Below, piece after piece: positions 45,342 to 54,031 of a DNA stretch of 64,000 nucleotides; within the stretch, counting starts at the first letter, position 1; every line of letters starts with the position of its first letter. This DNA is from a bacterium. GTDB taxonomy: Bacteria > Pseudomonadota > Alphaproteobacteria > Rhizobiales > Aestuariivirgaceae. The DNA is taken from NCBI GenBank assembly GCA_022842165.1, contig JALHQC010000006.1, positions 59,155 through 123,154 on the forward strand, written 5' to 3'. Made by a program: the position numbers and the translations under genes. The notes below the pieces were generated by a model that was not told where the DNA came from, made no database searches, and saw nothing but the letters and a program-made list of their open reading frames with translations.

Positions 45342-46468
45342 CCTGCGGCCACCCGGAGCTGCGATGATGGCCTGTGGGCTTCCGGCAGGATCACCGTGCC
45401 GGATCTTGTCTCGAACATGTGGGCGATGAGCGTTGCCGCCACCGAAAGCCCGGCGCGCGGCGCCGAGAGGAGATCGTGGTGATGAAGGCCGGGCGTGGTG
45501 TTGATCTCGCCGATCAGGCCATTGTCCCTGGTCAGGGGCTTCGCGATATCGCGGGCGATGATGTCGATGCCCGCCAGCCTCACGCCAAGGTTCAGCGCGA
45601 GGTTGGCGCACGCCGCAATGGTGGCGGGATGCACCGTGGCGCTCAGCGAATGGTTCTGGCTTGCGTCATTCTCGTTGCAGGCGCGCTTGACGATCACGGT
45701 TTCGCCGGTTGCCGGAACGGCGCGCGGCGTCAAGCCCTGAGCGGCGAGATAGTCGAGAGCCTCGCGGTCGAGGCGGATGGGGCTCAGCGCCGTGAAGTGC
45801 CGCCCCTTGAGGCGCTTTTCGTTTTCAGCGGTCACCAGTTCGCGGATGCTGCGCATCCCGTCGCCCAGGATGCGCGGCGGGTCGCGGCGCACCGCATCGA
45901 GGAAACGGCCATCGACGAAGAGCAGCCGCCACGACTGGCCTTCGATCTGTTCCTCGGCGATGAGGTCGGTATCGAAACGTGCCGCCCAGATCGCCGCGCG
46001 CTTCAGCGCGCTGCGGGTGGTGATGCCGGTGGTCACGCCGCGTCCGCCGCCGGTGCCGAAATTGGGCTTCACCACCAGGGGCCGCGCGGCGCTGTCGAGC
46101 AGGCCATAGGCCGCGCCGAGGTCGGTCACCGGAAAGCGCACATGCTTCGGAACGGCGAGGCCCTGTTCGGCCAGCAGCTCGTAGGTCAGCGCCTTGTTGC
46201 CCATCAGGTTCAGCGTCAGATGATCGTCGAGCCGCACCTCGGGGCCGCGCACGATGACAACTGTGCCATTGCGGGTCAGGCGGGTGTAGCTGTCCCATTT
46301 CCGGATCTGGGCGCCAAGCTCTCCCGCCACGCTGTTCCAGAACAGGTCATAGTAGCGGCGGCGCAACTCTAGGAACTTCAGGTGCTGGACGTTGCCGGGC
46401 ACGTCCGCCAGGCGAAGCCCGCGGAACAGCGTCCGGGTGATGAGGGGATGCACGTTCATGATCGTCAT
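45338..46468 (-). CDS. Stand-alone ATP-grasp ligase (cyanophycin-synthetase-like)
   Basis: A 376-residue ATP-grasp protein. LVVKPNFGTGGGRGVTTGI (about 133-151) resembles the glycine-rich ATP loop of cyanophycin synthetase and RimK/GshF-type ligases; IAEEQIEGQSWRLLFVDGRFLDAVRRDPPRILGDG and GEINTTPGLHHHDL are further family marks. The Mur-ligase domain of cyanophycin synthetase is absent, so it probably makes a single peptide-like bond. The ATG at 46468 overlaps the stop of the upstream gene. Confidence 0.8.
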   Translation of the reverse strand: MTIMNVHPLITRTLFRGLRLADVPGNVQHLKFLELRRRYYDLFWNSVAGELGAQIRKWDSYTRLTRNGTVVIVRGPEVRLDDHLTLNLMGNKALTYELLAEQGLAVPKHVRFPVTDLGAAYGLLDSAARPLVVKPNFGTGGGRGVTTGITTRSALKRAAIWAARFDTDLIAEEQIEGQSWRLLFVDGRFLDAVRRDPPRILGDGMRSIRELVTAENEKRLKGRHFTALSPIRLDREALDYLAAQGLTPRAVPATGETVIVKRACNENDASQNHSLSATVHPATIAACANLALNLGVRLAGIDIIARDIAKPLTRDNGLIGEINTTPGLHHHDLLSAPRAGLSVAATLIAHMFETRSGTVILPEAHRPSSQLRVAAG

Positions 46469-47220
46469 TCCACCAGGCAATGATCGGCGGCGAGCTGGCG
46501 GTCGACCCAGTCGTTGGAGAATTTCCCGGCCTTCACATCGCTCACATACTGCTGCATGCGGGCGCGGTGGGCGCGCAGCCGCATGATGGTTTCCTCCGCC
46601 ACCTCGCGGCGGATCACTGCCACGCCCGAGGTATCGGCGGCGATGATGTCGCCGGGGTTGACGACGATGCCGCCGCAGCTCACCGAATGATTGAGCTCGC
46701 CAGGCCCCCGGTGGAGCGGACCGAATGGCGTCACCCCGCGCGCGAAAACCGGCAGGCCGGCCTCGATCAGGCCGGGCAGGTCGCGCACCAGGCCATCGAC
46801 GATAAAGCCTGCAATTCCACGGTGTTTTGCCTTGTTGGCGACGAGATCGCCCAGCACGGCGTTGCGCTGGCTGCCGCTGGTGTCGACGACGACGACGTCG
46901 CCCGGCTTGGCGGCATCAAGCGCCTTGTGAACCATCAGATTGTCGCCGGGGAAAACCTTGACGGTCAGCGCCGGGCCGACCAGCGGCAGGCCGTTCACCA
47001 GGTTCCTGATCTCGGGCGCCATCGTGTACATGCGGTTCAGGATGTCGGAAATATCGGGTGTCTCGAAATCGCGGTACATGGCGGTGAGCGTAGCCGGCGG
47101 CCGCTCGATCGAGAGACGGATGCGGAAACCCGCACCCGGCGTCATCTCGGCGGACTTGGGGCGCTCGGTTGCGCCGGCGTCGTGCTGTGGCCTGCCGAAG
47201 GGGCTCGGAATGATTGCCAT
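46465..47220 (-). CDS. RraA-like protein (HMG/CHA aldolase family)
   Basis: A 251-residue RraA-fold protein. DISDILNRMYTMAPEIRNLVNGLPLVGPALTVKVFPGDNLMV, DVVVVDTSGSQRNAVLGDLVANKAKHRGIAGFIVDGLVRD and GDIIAADTSGVAVIRRE match the 4-hydroxy-4-methyl-2-oxoglutarate aldolase/RraA group, including the G-x-R-D-like catalytic stretch. It leads the four-gene operon. It may split or form an oxo-acid that the ligases use; true role unknown. GGAAGG ribosome site precedes the ATG. Confidence 0.85.
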   Translation of the reverse strand: MAIIPSPFGRPQHDAGATERPKSAEMTPGAGFRIRLSIERPPATLTAMYRDFETPDISDILNRMYTMAPEIRNLVNGLPLVGPALTVKVFPGDNLMVHKALDAAKPGDVVVVDTSGSQRNAVLGDLVANKAKHRGIAGFIVDGLVRDLPGLIEAGLPVFARGVTPFGPLHRGPGELNHSVSCGGIVVNPGDIIAADTSGVAVIRREVAEETIMRLRAHRARMQQYVSDVKAGKFSNDWVDRQLAADHCLVE

Positions 47221-47370
47221 GGCTGTTGCCTTCCTTGTTCCCGGATTGAACTATGCTTGCGAATGGTGCATGCCGGGTGCCACACGGAAGCGCGCTTGCG
47301 GCCATCGTTAACACTATCTTAACGCGCTGTGCCGGGACTAGAATTTGGGCATTCAACGGGAGAAACCGGG

Positions 47371-47874
47371 ATGAGTCTCGAGAGCGATATCGCCGGAATT
47401 CAACGGCAGGAAGAACGGCTGCGGTTCGAGCGGTTCGGCGAGGCCGATGCCTGGGCGCTCGGCAGCCAGATGCGCGCCGCCGCCACCTCGCGCGAGATGC
47501 CCTTCGTCATCGACATCCGCATCGGCAACCGGCCGCTGTTCTACACGGCACTGCCCGGAACCTCGCCCGACAATCCCGAATGGGTTCGCCGCAAGGTCAA
47601 CACCGTGCTGCGCTTCCACAAATCGTCCTACCGGGTGGGCCGCGAATATGAACTGAAGCGCCAGGCCTTCGATCATTCGCGCGGCATCGACCCGATGAAC
47701 CATGCCCCCGCAGGCGGCGGCTTTCCCATCCACATCATCGGCACAGGCGTCGTCGGCGCGGTCACGGTATCGGGCGTCCCGCAGCGCGAGGACCATGGCT
47801 TCGTCGTCGAAATGCTCTGCGCGTTCCTTGGCGAGGATCACGCGGCGCTGGCGCTGGGGCCTGAATCGCCCTGA
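47371..47874 (+). CDS. UPF0303/heme-degrading domain protein
   Basis: A 167-residue member of the UPF0303 (HbpS/GlcG-fold) family. FVIDIRIGNRPLFYTALPGTSPDNPEWVRRKVNTVLRFHKSSYRVG and FPIHIIGTGVVGAVTVSGVPQREDH are characteristic. Relatives bind or break down heme, but many have no known role. The start is the ATG at 47371. It shares its stop base with the TauE ATG (TGATG). Confidence 0.85.
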   Translation: MSLESDIAGIQRQEERLRFERFGEADAWALGSQMRAAATSREMPFVIDIRIGNRPLFYTALPGTSPDNPEWVRRKVNTVLRFHKSSYRVGREYELKRQAFDHSRGIDPMNHAPAGGGFPIHIIGTGVVGAVTVSGVPQREDHGFVVEMLCAFLGEDHAALALGPESP

Positions 47875-48617
47875 TGCAGGACGCCGTCTGGTTCTACGGG
47901 GTGATTTCGCTTGCCGCGCTGCTGGTGGGGGCGTCCAAGGGCGGCCTGCCGATCGTCGGCGTGCTGAGCGTGCCGGTCATGGCGCAGGTCATGCCGCCAG
48001 TCGCCGCCGCGGCAATGCTGCTGCCGGTCTATATCGTCAGCGACGTCGTCGGCCTGTGGGCCTACCGCAAGCAGTATGACAGGCGGAACCTGATCATCCT
48101 GCTGCCAGCCATGGTGTTCGGCGTCGGCGTCGGCTGGGCGACCGCGCATGTGACGCAGGAATGGATGGTGACGCTGCTGATCGGCGTCATCGGCCTGTTC
48201 TACTGCGCCACCGCAGTGATGAAGCGGAAGGACGCAGCTCCAAAACCCGCGGACGTGCCGCGCGGCCTGTTCTGGGGCACCGTCACCGGCTTCACGAGCT
48301 TTGTGTCCCACACCGGCGGCCCGCCCTACCAGATGTATGTGCTGCCGCAGAAGCTCGAGAAGATGGTGTTCGCCGGCACCAGCACCATCGCCTTTGCCAT
48401 CATCAACATGGTGAAGGTGGTGCCATATTGGGCGCTCGGCCAGTTCAACCCCGGCAATCTGAAGCTTGCCGCGTTGCTCTCGCCCGTCGCCATCGCCGGT
48501 GCGCTTCTGGGTTACAGGCTCACCGCCATCATCCCTGAAAAACTGTTCTTCCGCTTCGTCGAGGTCGCGCTGTTCCTGCTGTCGCTGAAACTCATCTATG
48601 GCGCGCTGCTGCAGTAA
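47874..48617 (+). CDS. TauE/SafE family permease
   Basis: A 247-residue membrane protein with about eight hydrophobic segments; the start GVISLAALLVGASKGGLPIVGVLSVPVMA and the middle TGFTSFVSHTGGPPYQMYVLPQKL are TauE/SafE marks. Members export sulfite, sulfoacetate or other organo-sulfur anions. Coupled to the UPF0303 gene. Confidence 0.9.
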   Translation: MQDAVWFYGVISLAALLVGASKGGLPIVGVLSVPVMAQVMPPVAAAAMLLPVYIVSDVVGLWAYRKQYDRRNLIILLPAMVFGVGVGWATAHVTQEWMVTLLIGVIGLFYCATAVMKRKDAAPKPADVPRGLFWGTVTGFTSFVSHTGGPPYQMYVLPQKLEKMVFAGTSTIAFAIINMVKVVPYWALGQFNPGNLKLAALLSPVAIAGALLGYRLTAIIPEKLFFRFVEVALFLLSLKLIYGALLQ

Positions 48618-48690
48618 CCGCGCAGCATCGCGGCAATCGGGACAATGTTCCGGTTGCCGCCTCTCACGCCCCGCGCGATAGTCCGTCATT

Positions 48691-49599
48691 ATGAAACTCA
48701 CCTTCCATACTTATGATGTTTTCACCGCCCGCAAGTTTGCGGGCAATCCCTTGGCGATCGTCGAGGATGCGGACGGGCTCACAGATGCGCAGATGCAGAC
48801 GATCTGCCGCGAGTTCAACCTGTCGGAGACGATCTTTGTCATGGCGCCGGATGATGCGGCGAACACAGCCAAGGTCCGCATCTTCTTTCCCGGCGGCGAG
48901 ATGCCGTTCGCGGGCCATCCGACAGTTGGCTGCGCCATTCACCTGGCGCAAAAGAAGTACAAGCCCGGCTGCGCCTTCGAGACGGTGATCCGGCTTGAAG
49001 AGGTAGCAGGGCTCGTGCCCGTCAAGGTCTCGCGCATCGGCGATGTGCCGCGCGCCCAGTTTACCGCACCCGTGCTGGCGGTGGCGCCCGATGTTGCCCA
49101 GCCTGAGCCTGGCGCCATTGCCCGCGCGCTCGGCCTCGAAGTTGCCGACATCGGCTTTGGCAAGCATTCCGCCCGGCTGCTTCAGGGGGGCACGCGCTGC
49201 CTTCTCGTGCCCATCGCTGCGCGTGCCGCGCTCCAGCGTGCAAGACCCTGCGAGCCGCAATGGTCCTCGCTCGTCACCCCGCTCGGCACCGATATGGCCT
49301 ATCTCTACACACCCGGCGGCGATGGCGCCAACACCGCTTACCGCGCCCGCATGTTCGCGCCGACCGGCGGCATTCCGGAGGACCCGGCGACCGGTTCCGC
49401 CACGGCGATCCTCGCCACGCAATTGCTGGAGTTCGAAAGCCTCAAGGACGGCACCCACCGCTGGCAGCTAGAGCAGGGCTACGAGATGGGCCGCCCGTCG
49501 GACCTGTGGCTCGAGGCCGATGTCGCGAACGGAAAGCTCGCCGCCGTGCGGGTTGCGGGACAAGCCGTGCAAATCTCGTCGGGTGTGCTAGAAACCTGA
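48691..49599 (+). CDS. PhzF family isomerase
   Basis: A 302-residue PhzF/DapF-fold protein. FAGNPLAIVEDADGLTDAQMQ (about 12-32), LSETIFVMAP (catalytic Glu region, about 46-55), FFPGGEMPFAGHPTVGCA and EDPATGSATAILA are typical. PhzF isomerises dihydro-hydroxyanthranilate, but most homologues have unknown substrates. No phenazine genes are near. Confidence 0.9.
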   Translation: MKLTFHTYDVFTARKFAGNPLAIVEDADGLTDAQMQTICREFNLSETIFVMAPDDAANTAKVRIFFPGGEMPFAGHPTVGCAIHLAQKKYKPGCAFETVIRLEEVAGLVPVKVSRIGDVPRAQFTAPVLAVAPDVAQPEPGAIARALGLEVADIGFGKHSARLLQGGTRCLLVPIAARAALQRARPCEPQWSSLVTPLGTDMAYLYTPGGDGANTAYRARMFAPTGGIPEDPATGSATAILATQLLEFESLKDGTHRWQLEQGYEMGRPSDLWLEADVANGKLAAVRVAGQAVQISSGVLET

Positions 49600-49644
49600 C
49601 GGGGATTTACGGGAACGGGCGCGGGAGGGGGAGACCACCACACC

Positions 49645-50067
49645 ATGAAGACGATTTTGCTCATTGCCCATTTCATTGCGATTGCCACGGGAACGGGCAT
49701 GAGCATCGCCAACTACATCAACATCCGCATCGCGTCCGGCGAGAAGGGCGACCGTGCGGCGGCACTGGCCTACCTCCGCCGCGTGCTGGCGCGCATCGCC
49801 GATATCGTGATCGCCGCGATCTGGATCACCGGCATCGGCTTGTGGCTCAACCTCGCGCCGGCGGAAGAGCCCAACATCTGGTTCATGGTGAAAATCGGCT
49901 TCGTGCTTCTTCTCACGCTCAGCCACGGCCTCGCCCGGATGACCGCGGGCCGCATGATGCGAAGCGGCGATGCGACGCTCTATCCCCGCCTGGAACTCTT
50001 CGTCTCCGGAGTCTGGATGTCGGCGCTCGCCGCGATCATCCTCGCGGTTCTGGCTTTCGAGACGTAA
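49645..50067 (+). CDS. Small integral membrane protein, 140 aa
   Basis: A 140-residue protein with four hydrophobic segments (about 1-22, 47-68, 78-95, 112-137). The His at positions 9 and 93 within helices could bind heme, as in CopD/DUF2269-like proteins, but this is tentative. It is a single gene 45 bp after phzF and before an inverted-repeat region. Confidence 0.72.
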   Translation: MKTILLIAHFIAIATGTGMSIANYINIRIASGEKGDRAAALAYLRRVLARIADIVIAAIWITGIGLWLNLAPAEEPNIWFMVKIGFVLLLTLSHGLARMTAGRMMRSGDATLYPRLELFVSGVWMSALAAIILAVLAFET

Positions 50068-50083
50068 GGCGGTCTCACGAATT

Positions 50084-50216
50084 CCCCCCTCTCCCCGGCC
50101 TGGCCGGGGGAGAGGGCAGGGTGAGGGGGCGTTTCCGCGAATACCATTTCCATAATGACGCGTGGCTGCAGCCCCCTCACCCCACCCTCTCCCCCACATT
50201 CGTGGAGGAGAGGGGG
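50084..50216. repeat. Compound inverted repeat
   Basis: Two palindromes (CCCCTCTCCCCGG...CCGGGGGAGAGGG, and CCCTCTCC...GGAGAGGG) are nested within a larger inverted repeat in which 50107-50130 pairs with 50171-50194 at about 22 of 24 bases. It sits between convergent genes and likely terminates both. It looks like a bipartite REP-type element. Confidence 0.72.
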
Positions 50217-50221
50217 CACAC

Positions 50222-51817
50222 TTACAACAGCTTCTCCTGCTTCCCGTCTTTCTCCTTCGCGGCCTTCTTGAAGCCTTCCGAATGGCCGAAGGGAATTTGC
50301 GGGCGCTTTCCCGCGAAGAGGTCGGCGATGGTGACGATCTGCAGCTTCGGAAACCTGCCGAAGCCCGTGTCGTAGATTCCCGCCGAGGCGGCTTCCGCGA
50401 TCATCGGCTTTGTCGGTTCTACCAGAGACAGGAAAATGCCCATGGGGGCCTTCTCGCGGTCCAGCACGCCTTTCAGGTCGCGGATCATGGGAACGGACAC
50501 GCTATCGCCGCCCTTCACCGAGACGATGGCGCGCTCGGTCTTCTTGCCATCCGGCTTGAAATAAATCAGCCCGTCGATGCCGCCATCCGCACCCTTTTTT
50601 CCATCGCGATAGGGAATGGCGCCCAGAAGCGACGTGCTCCACTTCTGGAACTCATGCTTGTCCTTCAGCGCAAGTGCGCGCGCGCCGCCCACGTCCTTCG
50701 GCACGCCATGAACGTCATACCGGATGCCAGGAAATGCCTTCTTCAACCGGCTTTCGATCAGAGCAATGGCAAGATGCGTGACATCGATGCCGATCCACTG
50801 CCGGTTCAGCTTCTGCGCCGCATGAACCGTGGTGCCGCAGCCGCAGAAGGGATCGAGCACAACGTCGCCTTCGTTGGATGACGCCGAGAGAATGCGTTCG
50901 AGCAGGGCAACGGGCTTTTGCGTGGGATAGCCGAGGCGTTCCTGTGCTACCGCATTCACAGCCGGTATGTCAGTCCATACGGAAGACACTGGAACACCTT
51001 CTTGCTCATCCAAGAATCGCTTCTCGCGAGGAATACCGCCGGAAGGGGGAAAATAGATCAAGCCATCGGCTTCGGCCTGAAGCATCCGTTCCTTCGTCCA
51101 TCTCCATACCTTGGTATGCCCATGAAACTCGTAAGTAAGGTTAGGGCGATCAGGGCTTGGGTTCGATAGTGAAGTTGCTTGAAAGCGACGCCCAGTTTTT
51201 TCATCAATCAGATTGTAGCGCAAAAGGTATTCATCGCTGTACGGAGCATATTGAGGCAGCCATTTGTATTCATCTGACTTTCTGTAGAACAGCACAATGT
51301 CATGATTTGAGGCAAACCTAGAGAAGGCGAGTCCTTTTGGTGTAGTGCGTACCCAAGCAATTTCATTCGTAAAGCATTTCAATCCAAACACCGCATCGAG
51401 CAAAATCTTGAGATAGTGGCTCGCGGTCGGGTCGCAGTGAAGATAGAGCGATCCGGTTTTCTTCAGTACACGGTGCAATTCCAGGAGCCTCACCGCCATC
51501 ATGGCCAGATAGGCCATCATGTCGTTCTCTCCCAGAAAGCTCCGCATGGCGCGCAGCATGTCGGCGGCGTTGGAATTGCCGGATTGCATCACCTCGTCGA
51601 AGGCGCTTTCGGCCACGTCGTTCCAGTGCCAGGTGTCCTCGAAGGCCTCGATCTGGGCCTGTGATTGCTCGCCGCCGGGCGCCTTGAACAGCACGTTGTA
51701 ATTGGCGTTCGAATTGAAGGGCGGGTCGAGATAGACAAGGTCCACGCTCTCATCTGCGATGTGTTCCCGCAGCACATGCAGGTTGTCGCCATAGTAAAGC
51801 GCGTTCGCCATCGCCAT
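50222..51817 (-). CDS. DNA methyltransferase fused to a nuclease-like domain
   Basis: A 531-residue protein. The beta-class N4/N6 methyltransferase has DPPF (31-34) before the SAM-binding DPFCGCGTT (about 322-330), and TQKP nearby. After about residue 390 comes a Mrr-like domain: KGADGGIDGLIYF (about 408-420) and AIVSVKGG (about 431-438) fit a PD-(D/E)XK active site. This suggests a single-chain restriction-modification enzyme or a methylation-dependent type. No separate restriction gene is nearby. Start uncertain among ATGs at 51841, 51817 and 51811. Confidence 0.87.
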   Translation of the reverse strand: MAMANALYYGDNLHVLREHIADESVDLVYLDPPFNSNANYNVLFKAPGGEQSQAQIEAFEDTWHWNDVAESAFDEVMQSGNSNAADMLRAMRSFLGENDMMAYLAMMAVRLLELHRVLKKTGSLYLHCDPTASHYLKILLDAVFGLKCFTNEIAWVRTTPKGLAFSRFASNHDIVLFYRKSDEYKWLPQYAPYSDEYLLRYNLIDEKTGRRFQATSLSNPSPDRPNLTYEFHGHTKVWRWTKERMLQAEADGLIYFPPSGGIPREKRFLDEQEGVPVSSVWTDIPAVNAVAQERLGYPTQKPVALLERILSASSNEGDVVLDPFCGCGTTVHAAQKLNRQWIGIDVTHLAIALIESRLKKAFPGIRYDVHGVPKDVGGARALALKDKHEFQKWSTSLLGAIPYRDGKKGADGGIDGLIYFKPDGKKTERAIVSVKGGDSVSVPMIRDLKGVLDREKAPMGIFLSLVEPTKPMIAEAASAGIYDTGFGRFPKLQIVTIADLFAGKRPQIPFGHSEGFKKAAKEKDGKQEKLL

Positions 51818-52024
51818 CGCCCCGATTCGAGAAACCCCCATCCTAGCGCGATGCCGGGAAGGAGCCAGTTGTTCATATTTTGTTCTAAAGGCGCGGCTGC
51901 CGTGATGTCAATACACACCATCAGCATCGTTCCAGTTTCCAGCCTTCAGAACAACATGCCGCGCGGTTTTTACCCTGCCTTTACCCCCGCCTCCTAGCCT
52001 CGTTCGCAAGCAGGGAGCGTTGCG

Positions 52025-52816
52025 ATGTCGTTCGGAAAACGTGGGGTTGCAGAACCACAGCGGCTGACGGATCGGCAGCCTGCCGAAGGGCATGCAGAAC
52101 GCCCGCCCTTTCGCATTCCGAAGCTGGTCAGGCAGCTGGCGAAGATCGCGGTCACGATCACCTTCTTCGTCGCCTGCTTCAACTTCATCCCGATGCTGTT
52201 CTACTTCGTCATCGAACAGCGCATCGGTTATTCGGACTCGCCATCCGAGTTCGACCTGAGGGTCGACTCACCCGGCGGCTATGACGCGAAGGACGCCGCT
52301 CTCCAGCAGTCCTGCCTCACGCCCAGATACCGCAAGACATATCCGGAATTTGGCGCCAGTGCCGCCAAGAAGCTGATCACCAGCAAGATCAGGCTCACCG
52401 TCGAATCCGGCACCCGCTATTTGGCTTGCGTCATGCGCACCGATGCGGAGCGCTACTGCGAGGATCATTACCGCCAGCGGCTTGCCCACAATCTCGCCGC
52501 CTATTTCGAGGCGAAGTCGAGCTATCTCGCCTTCTTCGATCTGATCGTCGCGCGCAGCGGCGGCCGCAGCAAAGAGAACATCCGCGAGACCGAGGCCTGG
52601 AAGAAATATGCCGCGATGATCACCAAGGTGAATGTCGAGGACGGCGGAGCGACCTACGCGGTAACACCCGAAACCCACCCCGAACTCGCCGCGGGCATCA
52701 GCGATCTCGCGTCGCGGGGGCTGCTCCGTGCAAGCGATTTCGGATGGTTCGCATCGCCACCCGCCGAGATCGCGGCACTCTTTCCCGAAACCCCTGCCAA
52801 CGGAGCCTGTCCATGA
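52025..52816 (+). CDS. Membrane-anchored protein of unknown function, 263 aa
   Basis: A 263-residue protein. A basic, Pro-rich cytoplasmic start (1-35) leads to one membrane segment (about 39-62, VTITFFVACFNFIPMLFYFV), then a soluble domain that carries four Cys (CLTPRY, ACVMRT, YCEDHYRQ, ACP) and many helices. The outside domain is probably periplasmic. The TGA overlaps the next ATG, so it forms a two-gene unit with 52813. No family recognised. Confidence 0.72.
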   Translation: MSFGKRGVAEPQRLTDRQPAEGHAERPPFRIPKLVRQLAKIAVTITFFVACFNFIPMLFYFVIEQRIGYSDSPSEFDLRVDSPGGYDAKDAALQQSCLTPRYRKTYPEFGASAAKKLITSKIRLTVESGTRYLACVMRTDAERYCEDHYRQRLAHNLAAYFEAKSSYLAFFDLIVARSGGRSKENIRETEAWKKYAAMITKVNVEDGGATYAVTPETHPELAAGISDLASRGLLRASDFGWFASPPAEIAALFPETPANGACP

Positions 52817-53427
52817 GTTCGCGGATGACGATCAATGATGATGACGGCCTGCCCAGTTGGGTGACCAGCCCCGGATTCATCTTCGTGGCCTGCGTCGTCG
52901 CCTTCTTCGGGGGCCCATGGGTGTTCGAATACGCCGCAGCTTTTTTCAACCCGCCGCCGGCCATCGAGCGCACGGAGCAAAGCCCGGCCGCAGCACCCGT
53001 GGCCTGCTATCCCTACAGCAAGAACGACGCCGCGGTGAAATACGCATCGAAATGGCGCGGCAACTCCGACAGGGTCAGGGCCGAGCTCCTGCGCATGCGC
53101 ACGCGGGTAAAGTCGCTCATGGCGGATTGCGCCTATGACACATGCGAGCCTGCCAAACTCAAGGTCCTGAGCGAGGAGATGGGCGAATATCTGATCGGCC
53201 GCCGCACCGTGACGCTGGTCTACTGGTCACAAAAGGGCGCTTCCGGCGTCGACTATGTCAACAGCATCTTCGCCAGCGAGGACGACAGGGCGATCACGCG
53301 CTACCTGCAGGCGGGCTTCGAGAAGGACGAACTGAAGCGCGTTCCCTACGACAGCAACGCCGCAAAGGCGGTCATCCCCGTGCTGCTGTCCAAGAACAAC
53401 AGGATCGGCATCTGCAAGACGGAATAG
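52813..53427 (+). CDS. Membrane-anchored protein of unknown function, 204 aa
   Basis: A 204-residue protein with one N-terminal membrane segment (about 19-40, SPGFIFVACVVAFFGGPWVFE) and a soluble outer domain with paired Cys (ACYPYS, DCAYDTCEPAK, GICKTE). The architecture repeats that of the upstream gene, but sequence similarity is not clear. Translation is coupled by the 4-bp overlap. Function unknown. Confidence 0.72.
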   Translation: MSSRMTINDDDGLPSWVTSPGFIFVACVVAFFGGPWVFEYAAAFFNPPPAIERTEQSPAAAPVACYPYSKNDAAVKYASKWRGNSDRVRAELLRMRTRVKSLMADCAYDTCEPAKLKVLSEEMGEYLIGRRTVTLVYWSQKGASGVDYVNSIFASEDDRAITRYLQAGFEKDELKRVPYDSNAAKAVIPVLLSKNNRIGICKTE

Positions 53428-53670
53428 CTACTCCACCCCCAGCATCGCCTTGGCTTCGGTCAGCACGTCGACACCTTCCTGCTCGTTGCCCGCGCCACAG
53501 AGCTGGACGGCCTGATTGCGCATGTCCTCGGCCTGGGCGCGCTGTTCGGGTTGAAGCTCCTTGGTTTCGAGCGCGGTATCGATCTTCTGCAACTCGTCCT
53601 GACAAGGGCCCGCCAGAGCGGGGCCGGAGGCGGCTGCGGTCAACGCAAGGGCAAGGGCTAGGGCTTTCAT
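53428..53670 (-). CDS. Small secreted helical protein, paralogue 1 (80 aa)
   Basis: An 80-residue protein with a signal peptide ending at GPALAGP and a short mature helical part with two Cys (GPCQDEL, VQLCGAG). It resembles the product at 55657: MKxL...ALAGPALAG, then a C-x(6)-ID-x-A/M spacing and a C-terminal EAKAMLG. Periplasmic, unknown function. Confidence 0.72.
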   Translation of the reverse strand: MKALALALALTAAASGPALAGPCQDELQKIDTALETKELQPEQRAQAEDMRNQAVQLCGAGNEQEGVDVLTEAKAMLGVE

Positions 53671-53760
53671 GTCGGCATATCCTCCGGAATCCTGCTGACC
53701 GTCTTAGATCATTCCCGCCACCCGTTGCCAGCGAAGTATGACGCTTGTGAGATCGGAGGT

Positions 53761-53778
53761 TGTTGCCAGGTTGCAACA
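53761..53778. promoter_or_regulatory. Inverted repeat TGTTGC-N6-GCAACA
   Basis: A perfect dyad with 6-bp arms, 90 bp upstream of the small secreted gene that is read leftward. It could be an operator or part of a terminator. No other feature is seen from 53671 to 53959. Confidence 0.3.
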
Positions 53779-53959
53779 GGCTGCAGAAATCTCCTGCTGC
53801 CGTGGCGCTTGTCCTTGCGCTGCCGTTGCAGCGGGTCTAAGCGCCGCCTCCCCGGACCGACACCGTCCGAGCCCAAGCGGGTGAAGTTCAAAAAGCTTCT
53901 CCGGCGCGCCTCTCCCTGAGAGTGCCGTGTACCTGGGCCGGAAGAGGACGATCCGGGTT

Positions 53960-54031
53960 GAGGATGTAGCTCAGGGTAGAGCACCGGCATCAAGCCGGGG
54001 GTCGCGGGTTCGATTCCTGCCGTCTTCTCCA
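53960..54031 (+). tRNA. tRNA-like sequence 1, irregular (possible UCA anticodon)
   Basis: A 72-nt cloverleaf: acceptor GAGGATG/CGTCTTC with T-CCA encoded, D-stem GCTC/GAGC with a 6-nt loop, T-arm GCGGG-TTCGATT-CCTGC. The anticodon arm is CCGGC-ATCAA-GCCGG, a 5-nt loop; if the last pair opens, the loop is CATCAAG with anticodon TCA but A instead of U at 33. It is either degenerate or a non-standard tRNA. The antisense frame across both tRNA-like sequences is the typical false ORF. Confidence 0.55.
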
